From NCBI GenBank assembly GCA_020630435.1, contig JAHDBJ010000022.1:44741-79226 (forward strand): a stretch of DNA of 34,486 bases. Reading direction: 5' to 3'. Both the position numbers and the translations under genes were made by a program. The stretch comes from Saprospiraceae bacterium. GTDB lineage: Bacteria > Bacteroidota > Bacteroidia > Chitinophagales > Saprospiraceae. Of the stretch, positions 25,624 through 33,467 are shown in pieces. Under the pieces are notes generated by a model. The model was not told the origin of the DNA and made no database searches. It saw only the letters and a list, made by a program, of their open reading frames with translations. The first letter of the stretch is position 1; each line of letters starts with the position of its first letter.

Positions 25624-26730
25624 ATGTCAGAAGAAACTGAATATTTAAAAAAAGCGAGTGCTTTTTCATGCCCCTCTTGTGGTAGTAAACTGAAGTACTC
25701 TGCTGAACATAAGAAAATAGCTTGTGCTTATTGCGGCTATACCGAATCTGTTAATCCTGCCAATGATCAAGTTATTGAACAGCGTTTAGATAAGGTTTTA
25801 GAAAGTACTGCAGAAGTTATCATAGAGAATTTTGATAAGAAGGTTTTTGACTGTGAAAGTTGCGGTGCAAAATTCATGGTTGAAGCGGACAAAGTCAATA
25901 TCAATTGTGGTTTCTGTGGTTCTACTAATGTCAACCTTGAAGGGTATGAACATCGGTATATTCAACCACAAGGTATTATTCCTTTTCAGATTTCACGACA
26001 CGATGCAGAGCAACGTTTTAATAAATGGATACGACAAGGTATTTTTCATCCCAATAAATTAAAATCTCTAGCCGCCTTAGAAAACCTTCATGGCATCTAC
26101 CTTCCTTTCTGGACATTCGATGTTCATACAGAATCCGATTGGAGTGGCGAAGCTGGAACTTACTATTATGAAACAAGGAGAGTCCGCATTAATGGTCGAA
26201 TGCAAACGCAGCGGGTACGACATATTCGTTGGCACCGTCGTTCAGGGCATCTAAAACACTTTTTTGATGATGTGCTGGTGGTCGCTTCTGGTGGATTGGA
26301 TCAGCGACACATGAACCGTGTACTTCCCTTTTTATTGGATGAAGTTGTCAATTTTGACCAGCGGCTTATGGTCGGTTGGGAAGCTGAAATTTATAATATT
26401 AATGTAGACGAAGGCGCTCAAAGAGCAGATAACGTGGTCGATTATAAATTACGCTCTATGTGTTCGTCTCAATTGGGCGGTGACGAACAGCGTAATTTAC
26501 ACATCCAAAGTCATAAGTACGGACAGACCTTTAAACATATCATCTTACCTGTATGGATCTGTTCTTATAAATACAATAACGAAATTTATCATTTTACCAT
26601 CAATGGTCAAACGGGTAAAGTCTACGGCAAAAAACCAACTTCCTACTGGAAGATTGCAGGGATGATTTTGCTTTTTGTTTTGTTTATTGCTTCTCTTTAT
26701 TTCCTAAAAGAAAGTGGGGTGTTTCAGTAA
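25624..26730 (+). CDS. YdjG-like double zinc-ribbon membrane protein
   Basis: The 368-residue protein starts with two zinc ribbons: C16, C19, C34 and C37, then C77, C80, C95 and C98. A central domain with IIPFQISRHDAEQRFNKWI and YLPFWTFDVHTESDWSGEAG follows, then one C-terminal transmembrane helix (about 343-362). This is the architecture of B. subtilis YdjG and relatives that databases often misname as primosomal or helicase-related. The TM anchor suggests that it tethers the SPFH protein encoded just upstream to the membrane (inference from the YdjG-YdjI case). The pair probably forms one operon. Confidence 0.85.
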   Translation: MSEETEYLKKASAFSCPSCGSKLKYSAEHKKIACAYCGYTESVNPANDQVIEQRLDKVLESTAEVIIENFDKKVFDCESCGAKFMVEADKVNINCGFCGSTNVNLEGYEHRYIQPQGIIPFQISRHDAEQRFNKWIRQGIFHPNKLKSLAALENLHGIYLPFWTFDVHTESDWSGEAGTYYYETRRVRINGRMQTQRVRHIRWHRRSGHLKHFFDDVLVVASGGLDQRHMNRVLPFLLDEVVNFDQRLMVGWEAEIYNINVDEGAQRADNVVDYKLRSMCSSQLGGDEQRNLHIQSHKYGQTFKHIILPVWICSYKYNNEIYHFTINGQTGKVYGKKPTSYWKIAGMILLFVLFIASLYFLKESGVFQ

Positions 26731-26833
26731 GGTATTCCGCTATTAGTAGTTAAGAGTGGGATTGGATAAGAAACAACTATTCTATTTTTGAAATAAGAAT
26801 GTTTATAAAATCTTCGCTCGGTAGACCGTAATA

Positions 26834-26875
26834 ATAAACTGTGTTACCCCAACATTTCAGGATAACACAGTTTAT
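26834..26875. terminator. Bidirectional hairpin between convergent genes
   Basis: A perfect 13-bp inverted repeat (ataaactgtgtta at 26834-26846 with taacacagtttat at 26863-26875, 16-nt loop) lies between the end of the YdjG-like gene and the end of the large T9SS gene. It can serve both directions; the flanks are only moderately T-rich. Confidence 0.7.
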
Positions 26876-26900
26876 GTAAATCATAAATTTCACTCTCTAT

Positions 26901-29900
26901 TTACTTGGTATGAACTAAGCGTTGTTTGTGTTGTTTACCCATACTATCTATAATGATTATCTGATAAACACCTTCTGCCAAAGAAGTTTTAACTGTATTA
27001 ATACTCAATGTATTAAATCCAATATTTACGTTATGCTTACTACTGTGTACAACTTTTCCAAGTAAATCATAAAGGGTAATATTGATTTCTTGTTCTCTAG
27101 TAGAATTAATATCAAAATGAATGGATTTTGTAAACGGATTAGGATATACCCTACCTACAAATACGGGTGCATTAGCTTTAATAATTTCACTATCCTTTGT
27201 TCTTATTGTAGCCCCACTGTTACAAATATTATTAATGAAAGATTCATTATCAATATTGTTTACATAACCTGGTGTTTCTACTCCATTACTTACATTATCA
27301 TAATCGAAGTTTGCCGAATCGGTAAAGTCACCACTATTGAAGAAGAAAGCTTTCTTTGAACTACTATAAGGGCGTAATCGTAAATCATCTGGTCCTCCTG
27401 TCATATAAGATGAACCTCCATAACTCACACCATGACAATAGGTACCATTTGGATAACGAATTTGTATTGCATCTCTGCTGTTATAAAGTGCTAGATAGCT
27501 CCAACTTGCAGATCCATAGGTATGCTGACTTGGACTATAGTGACTATGTAAACTATCACTAGCTGCAACAGGAAGAACACTAACACCTTCTAGAGAGCTG
27601 TCTGTATGAGGTAGAACATAAACTTTATCCGCATCACTATCTGTTGGATCATCTGCTAGAGTAATTGATGGGTTTTTATCTCCAGCATTGTATAAGAGGA
27701 TAATTGAACCAACTGGAACTGATGACCATTGAGAAACAAAGGCAAATCGAATATGTCCACCTGCTATACCAGAACTTGAATAACCACTACTTGTATTAGA
27801 GAAATCTCCATTATTATCATCAATGATATAACCTCTTATATCTACATTATTACATGAACCATCTCCTACAACTAATAACTCTACGTATTCTTTACTTCCT
27901 CCACTACCATTTGATACTTCATTGATAATAATTGGAGCAGAATTCGGTAAACAACTAGCATAATCATCAGAAGTTACATCTGTTAAAGATTCTATGGTGT
28001 AACATTGTTCAACAGAGCAATTTTCAGCGATATTGGTAATTGTTACACAATGACTTCCCGTTTGTAAATTGCCAGATTCTGTACCTGTTTGTCCATTCGC
28101 CCAAGTAAAGGTATATTCATTAGTATTACTAGAAGTGAAGGCAATTGAACCTGTACCACCTTCAAAGCAAACTGCTTGAATTTTTGGCTCAATATCAATT
28201 GTACATTCAGTAACTATAGCAGTAATTTCTTGTTGACAACCTCCACTATTCGTAATAACCAATGTATAAGTTCCAGCACATAATCCACTTAAATTTGCAT
28301 CACTTGAAGTGAAATTATCAGCTCCAGTCCAACTATAAGTATTATCAGAAGAAGCATTTTCAGATAATGTAATTGTACCATTACATTGACCTACAAAAGC
28401 ATGTTTGATATTGGCTACTTCAATACTCGATGTTTCTATATCTGTATTTAGATATTCATCAGAGATATACGAAATATAAGCATTTTGATTATTTTGAGTA
28501 AGATTTAAAAATTTATATTTCCCCATTATTGTTTCAACAGAGGTGCCTTTAATATCTCCTCCAAAATATAACAAACTCTTATTATACATTAATTTTGATA
28601 AATTTTGATCATCTGAATTTCCATAATTAGCATATCCCTCTACTTGTCCACATGAAGAGTATTTAATTAAAATTATATCTTCTCCTCCTGCACTCATGAC
28701 TGTATTTTCATCTCCAAACGTGATGTTATTTTGGTAGGTTAAACCAACATATAAACTATTTTCATCTCCATAAACAATATCTAAGTGTTCAGTAAGTATT
28801 CCATTAGAATAATTAATCGTTTGTAACCATAGCATATTTTGAAGACTATCAGTTGTTAATAAAACAAGTTGATTATCAGTATAATTGTAGGTTTCAGAAG
28901 GTGTAATAATATCTCCATTTCCACTTAATAAATAAGTGATGCTATTATTAGAGGATTGTGCCGATTTTAATAATGTAAATCCACTACTGATATTAATAAA
29001 CGGAGTTTCATTAGTACTTGTTCTTCCTGCTATATTACTTATAGATGTTGATGAGATACTATTTGTGGCAACTCCAGTATTACTAACTTCAAAATTAACT
29101 ACATTCCCAATTGTTGTTGAATATCGAGCATTACTAATATCAATATCTTCTTCTGTAGCTATAAATGAAATTCCAACACCTTTAGCTGTTTCTGAAAAGT
29201 AAGCTTTATCATTATTAATGATGTAATTATCTATTAGGTTTCTGTCTTCGTTTAACGTAAGTAAAAAAGATGCTGTTTCTTCATTAGTAGTATTACCAAG
29301 TACTATAGAATGATGATTAATACTTCCTTTAAATTGTCCTCCTATATAAATAATATCATCAACCTTTGACAAATGATTTATATCAATATAATTATTGGAA
29401 TAGATTGTTTCTTCCCAGGATGTTAGAGTATCTTCATATATTAATCTATATTCTTGGTTATCATGAGTAGTCTCAATAGCTATTTGTATATCATTATCCC
29501 AATCATCAAGATAAAAAAGAATACTATCCTCTGCTATATGTTCTATAGATTTAGCATGATGTGAAAAATCATTAAATCTATAACCTTCATTATCCATGAA
29601 GATACCTTTAGGCGATTTATAACCTTCAGTTGAAGATATTCCAAAGTTTACAAAATGAGTTGGTTTTTCATTTGTAATCCACTTGTCTTTAAATCCATTT
29701 GAAGCAATTCTTTGGTTAAATTCGTGGTAACTATATTCTGTGTATATATAGTGAGTAACAGTTCCTCCTAAACCTGGTGTACAACCTTCACAATTTGAAT
29801 CAAAACATCGGACTTGAAGAATATCTGGTACTGTTGTGGTTATTGGATCGCAAAATACAATAGGAGGGCTATTAGGGGGAGGGGGAGTAGTAGTAGGGGG

Positions 29901-31760
29901 GTCACATGTTCCTAGTGTTACAGGAAATATGGTAAAGTCCGATTTACAAAACTTTATATAAGAACAAGGAAATCTTCTATGTATTTCTGGATCATTCCTA
30001 GAATCAAGGATGTAGTCATAAAGTTCTGAATCTGGATATGTATTTGGAAAATCTCTTATTAAATAATCATGCCACAGATCTATCTGGTGAAGATTATGAT
30101 ACGCTGGATTACAACTTCCACTAGCACCACTAGGATAATAATTTAGAAGTAAATGACTAGGTAAAATTTCATGAACACAATATCTTGGGTTTAAAAATGG
30201 GAATGTACACCCTGATAATTCATAACAATCCGCACCTAAATAATTATCTATTCCATCTTTACTATCAACAGTAAATACTGTCTTCATTTCTAAAGTAGCA
30301 GGGCAATATCTAACTTTCTGACAATCATCATTAACTTTGTCTTCAAATCTATTTCTTAAATGTACTAAATGCGAATAGCTATAAGTTTCTATTCCTGCAG
30401 CATATTGGTTTTCTGCTACAGTAAGAATATGGTTATATATAGCCGATCGTTCTTTTTTCTTACTATAACGAATATCAAATATCTTTACTTCATTATCTCT
30501 ATCATCAGAGCAAACAGCTGGTGCTCCACATTTACCGAAACGTTTCCCATTTCCATAAGCTTCACTATAATCAATATTATAAGATTCTATTGCTCCATCC
30601 TCTCTTATCAAATCGTCCTCACAATATAAATCATAATGACATTTTCCATTTAAAGGAAAATTCCCTGGTACAAACTCTGAGAATACTTTCTCAATATCTT
30701 TCTCGCTTAAAGAAATAGTTGTTGTAGATTCACATTCTCCTATAGTAATCTTCAAAAGATAATGTCTAAAGCTCTCTAAATTTCCTCCAACAGTCATAGA
30801 TGAAGTTGATTGGGGATAACTTCCTGAGAATACAGGTGTGCCATCTAACCAAGTTAAAGTAACATATATATCATCAGCAGGGTTAAACAAATTTAATGTT
30901 ATACTCCCATTGTCAAACCCTTCACAAGGATCGTTTTCATCTATTTCAAAAGCACCTTGTATTGTAACACTCTCTTCCAATAAACAACCCACTGCATCTT
31001 GTACAGTAACAGTATATTCTCCTGATGCTAAATTTGTAATATTTTGAGTCGTTTCCCCATTACTCCATTCATAAGAATATGGAGGTATTCCTCCTGTAAC
31101 ATTTAAGAGTACTTGACCATCATCAGTTCCACACCCACTAATAGGCTGGATAGAAACTAGTTGAAGGGCATTAGTTGTATAACATTCAGACTCTTGTAAA
31201 CCACAATTATCTGTAACTGTTATACAATATGTTCCATTCCAAATTAGAGGGGTACTAGCATAAAACTCTCTATCTTTTGTTGTCATATCGGAATCACTCC
31301 ATTGATATGAGTATGGAGGTGTTCCTCCTTCTATTTCAATATAAATTGCTCCAGGATGTGTTACAATTGTTTGTTGTCCAATAATATTCCATACAGAACC
31401 ACAAGGGTTCAATACAGTTTCTGTGATAGTTAAATTCCCTATACAACTCTCCAAATCTACTTCAATAGTTTGCTCACAAACCAACTCACTTGATACACTA
31501 ACATTATAGGTGTCAGCACATAAACCACTAAAGGTATAACTACCATTAATATCTACAACATAATCTACAGATGTACCATCAAGTTCTGTTAAAGAAATAT
31601 TAAATGGACCAGCAGTACCTTCTGCTTTTACCTCTATTGCTCCGTCACAAGCTCCATTTCCTGAAGTGTATGTGATATTAGAAATTTCAATTGCTCCATG
31701 AAGCGGGAAACAAAGCCCAAAAATAAGTAGGCTTAAAAAATACTTTAAAATATTATTCAT
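26901..31760 (-). CDS. Large T9SS surface protein with SprB-like repeats and type A sorting domain
   Basis: The 1619-residue protein has a signal peptide (about 1-23). Two SprB-like repeats follow (IEGGTPPYSYQWSD at about 145 and VTGGIPPYSYEWSNGETTQ at about 220). A cysteine-rich region (about 370-620) ends in a Pro/Thr linker. A long stretch (about 650-1100) then has short repeated strands of the DNEGY and DDIIYIGGQFKGS kind, which look like a degenerate propeller or SBBP-type fold. Two more Ig/SprB-like domains lie at about 1110-1250. A lamin-tail-like domain begins IIINEVSNGSGGSKEYVELLV (about 1275). The last 85 residues are a T9SS type A sorting domain (VYPNPFTKSIHFD, LAEGVYQIII, QRLVHTK). 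The product should be exported and anchored on the cell surface; adhesion or binding is the usual role but is inferred. It follows the small outer-membrane protein gene by 34 bp and may be co-transcribed with the toxin cassette. Confidence 0.88.
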   Translation of the reverse strand: MNNILKYFLSLLIFGLCFPLHGAIEISNITYTSGNGACDGAIEVKAEGTAGPFNISLTELDGTSVDYVVDINGSYTFSGLCADTYNVSVSSELVCEQTIEVDLESCIGNLTITETVLNPCGSVWNIIGQQTIVTHPGAIYIEIEGGTPPYSYQWSDSDMTTKDREFYASTPLIWNGTYCITVTDNCGLQESECYTTNALQLVSIQPISGCGTDDGQVLLNVTGGIPPYSYEWSNGETTQNITNLASGEYTVTVQDAVGCLLEESVTIQGAFEIDENDPCEGFDNGSITLNLFNPADDIYVTLTWLDGTPVFSGSYPQSTSSMTVGGNLESFRHYLLKITIGECESTTTISLSEKDIEKVFSEFVPGNFPLNGKCHYDLYCEDDLIREDGAIESYNIDYSEAYGNGKRFGKCGAPAVCSDDRDNEVKIFDIRYSKKKERSAIYNHILTVAENQYAAGIETYSYSHLVHLRNRFEDKVNDDCQKVRYCPATLEMKTVFTVDSKDGIDNYLGADCYELSGCTFPFLNPRYCVHEILPSHLLLNYYPSGASGSCNPAYHNLHQIDLWHDYLIRDFPNTYPDSELYDYILDSRNDPEIHRRFPCSYIKFCKSDFTIFPVTLGTCDPPTTTPPPPNSPPIVFCDPITTTVPDILQVRCFDSNCEGCTPGLGGTVTHYIYTEYSYHEFNQRIASNGFKDKWITNEKPTHFVNFGISSTEGYKSPKGIFMDNEGYRFNDFSHHAKSIEHIAEDSILFYLDDWDNDIQIAIETTHDNQEYRLIYEDTLTSWEETIYSNNYIDINHLSKVDDIIYIGGQFKGSINHHSIVLGNTTNEETASFLLTLNEDRNLIDNYIINNDKAYFSETAKGVGISFIATEEDIDISNARYSTTIGNVVNFEVSNTGVATNSISSTSISNIAGRTSTNETPFINISSGFTLLKSAQSSNNSITYLLSGNGDIITPSETYNYTDNQLVLLTTDSLQNMLWLQTINYSNGILTEHLDIVYGDENSLYVGLTYQNNITFGDENTVMSAGGEDIILIKYSSCGQVEGYANYGNSDDQNLSKLMYNKSLLYFGGDIKGTSVETIMGKYKFLNLTQNNQNAYISYISDEYLNTDIETSSIEVANIKHAFVGQCNGTITLSENASSDNTYSWTGADNFTSSDANLSGLCAGTYTLVITNSGGCQQEITAIVTECTIDIEPKIQAVCFEGGTGSIAFTSSNTNEYTFTWANGQTGTESGNLQTGSHCVTITNIAENCSVEQCYTIESLTDVTSDDYASCLPNSAPIIINEVSNGSGGSKEYVELLVVGDGSCNNVDIRGYIIDDNNGDFSNTSSGYSSSGIAGGHIRFAFVSQWSSVPVGSIILLYNAGDKNPSITLADDPTDSDADKVYVLPHTDSSLEGVSVLPVAASDSLHSHYSPSQHTYGSASWSYLALYNSRDAIQIRYPNGTYCHGVSYGGSSYMTGGPDDLRLRPYSSSKKAFFFNSGDFTDSANFDYDNVSNGVETPGYVNNIDNESFINNICNSGATIRTKDSEIIKANAPVFVGRVYPNPFTKSIHFDINSTREQEINITLYDLLGKVVHSSKHNVNIGFNTLSINTVKTSLAEGVYQIIIIDSMGKQHKQRLVHTK

Positions 31761-31794
31761 TATAAAATGTTTTTTGTTTTGGAATTTTTTGAAT

Positions 31795-32406
31795 CTAAAA
31801 ACGATAACCTATATTTAAAAAGAACATTCCTGTAAAAGTTGGGCTAGCAAAGTCCTTATGTTTAGAGCTTGTATAATCAGATATATCGACACTTAAACCA
31901 CTTGTAGGTTCAATAATAAAATGTTTTTTGAGTATGAATTTATATCCAGTAGATATACCAAAATCTAATCTTCTATAGGGTTTTTCTCTATACTGGGTAT
32001 TATTAATTTCTTGGAATTTACTGCTATAATTAGGATCTCTGTATGTTTCTATTTCATGATAAGTATATAGACCTCCCCAAAAGCCTTCTCCTATTTTTTC
32101 AGATTCTTTAGACAAAAAGTAATATTTAGTTTCTAAATAAAAGATAATCACTTCTGTATCCACAAAAGAAAAAGTAACAGGTTCTGGATCAATTGACAAA
32201 AGTCCTGTATCCTCAAATAAATATCCAATGCCTAATTCAAATCCTAATTTCTTCTTAGGTATAAATTCATAAGCTAGTTTATATCCATCAGGTCTGGTTA
32301 ATAAATTTACCTTCGCCTCATGCTTCACTTGCCCTAGTAATAACATAGGACATAAGAGGACTAGTATTGTGATTAGTTGTTTCAATTTGTTATTTTTGAT
32401 ATACAT
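31795..32406 (-). CDS. Predicted outer-membrane beta-barrel protein, function unknown
   Basis: From the preferred ATG at 32404-32406 the protein has 203 residues and a good signal peptide (MYIKNNKLKQLITILVLLCP, cleaved near LLLG-Q). The body has alternating strands such as GFELGIGYLFEDTG and LDFGISTGYKFILKKHFIIEP and ends in the aromatic F of NIGYRF, a barrel pattern similar to DUF3575-like proteins. An upstream ATG at 32448 would bury the signal peptide, so it is rejected. The start overlaps the 3' end of the beta-propeller-like gene by 17 bp, which suggests coupled translation. No named family was recognised. Confidence 0.75.
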   Translation of the reverse strand: MYIKNNKLKQLITILVLLCPMLLLGQVKHEAKVNLLTRPDGYKLAYEFIPKKKLGFELGIGYLFEDTGLLSIDPEPVTFSFVDTEVIIFYLETKYYFLSKESEKIGEGFWGGLYTYHEIETYRDPNYSSKFQEINNTQYREKPYRRLDFGISTGYKFILKKHFIIEPTSGLSVDISDYTSSKHKDFASPTFTGMFFLNIGYRF

Positions 32407-33466
32407 GAATTGTATCTTTTCTGACAACATTATCAATTGTGTTTCCATCTATAACTTTTTTCTCTAGGAACATATCAGAAGACTGAATATATAATCTATT
32501 GTTAAACCAAATAACATGCTTTGGTCTATTAGGAATGCTTCCTTTAGATTGAAAAATTTCTTCTATCTTGAATGTATGTCGATTAACCATTACTATATTT
32601 CCTCTGGTTGTGTAACCAATCATATAATCATCAAATACAGAAAATTGATTCATAAAAATACCTTGATCAATTACTTCTTTCATATCTAACCTTCGTAATT
32701 CTTTTCCTGTATTAGCATCTAGCTCAACAATATAATGGGCATTTTGTCCATATATCTTATTATCCAATATACTAAGTTGACGTATTCCATTTTCATTTGA
32801 ACGTACACTTGTTTCTGTAAAAAAACATATTTCACCAGTTTTCACATAAAGACTTAATATTTGTCCTCCAGCCAAAGCCATGATAACTCTATCTTTATAG
32901 GGCAATATTGAGTCACTTAAACCTCCAGCTAATACATTTTTTCTTTCTTCAATGCCATGAAACTGTGTCCCCATATTACTTACATTGAAAGACCACTCTT
33001 TTTTTAATGTATCTTTATTAAAGCCTTCTATTGTAGAACGAAATCCTTTATAAAGGATTCCATCTAAATATGGTAATTGAAATTGAACAGGAATTTCCAA
33101 TTCATTTATAGTCAAGTTCTTATTAAAACAACAATGTACAATATATTCGTTATCGTTTTTTTTCGTATCTATTCGGTTTATCCAAACTTCATCTTTAATA
33201 ATTCTAGAATTTCTTAAGCTATATTTTCCTTTAAATGGATTTTTGATACTAAATTCATCATATGTAAATACTTCTTTAGGATCTTCTTGAAAAAAGAGTA
33301 AATCAAAGTGTTTTTTCATTATACTTATCTTTCCTGTATGCCTTATTATTTTTTCATTATTACCAATTTTACTAATTTGTATTAATTTATTTTGACCTCC
33401 TATATAGAGGTTGCCTTTAAATAGCTCAAATATGTATGCGTCAGAATAAGAATGTAATATTTCCAT
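32390..33466 (-). CDS. Signal-less beta-propeller-like protein, candidate immunity protein
   Basis: The 358-residue protein has no signal peptide or membrane helix and should be cytosolic. It contains repeated strand patterns of the PQQ/WD-like propeller type: GNLYIGGQNKLIQISK, the clear PQQ-like turn ELDANTGKELRRLDM, YTTRGNIVMVNRHTFKIEEI and FNNRLYIQSSDMF. Its ATG lies one nucleotide after the stop codon of the putative toxin gene, the position normally taken by the immunity gene of a polymorphic toxin. Immunity proteins are usually 100-250 residues and I know of no established propeller-type immunity family, so this is inference from context. An unrelated cytosolic propeller protein remains possible. 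Confidence 0.6.
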   Translation of the reverse strand: MEILHSYSDAYIFELFKGNLYIGGQNKLIQISKIGNNEKIIRHTGKISIMKKHFDLLFFQEDPKEVFTYDEFSIKNPFKGKYSLRNSRIIKDEVWINRIDTKKNDNEYIVHCCFNKNLTINELEIPVQFQLPYLDGILYKGFRSTIEGFNKDTLKKEWSFNVSNMGTQFHGIEERKNVLAGGLSDSILPYKDRVIMALAGGQILSLYVKTGEICFFTETSVRSNENGIRQLSILDNKIYGQNAHYIVELDANTGKELRRLDMKEVIDQGIFMNQFSVFDDYMIGYTTRGNIVMVNRHTFKIEEIFQSKGSIPNRPKHVIWFNNRLYIQSSDMFLEKKVIDGNTIDNVVRKDTIHVYQK

Positions 33467-33467
33467 A

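Noticed and set aside
32407-32448. N-terminal extension of the small outer-membrane protein gene
   Set aside because: It would push the signal peptide inside the protein; the ATG at 32406 gives a standard signal.
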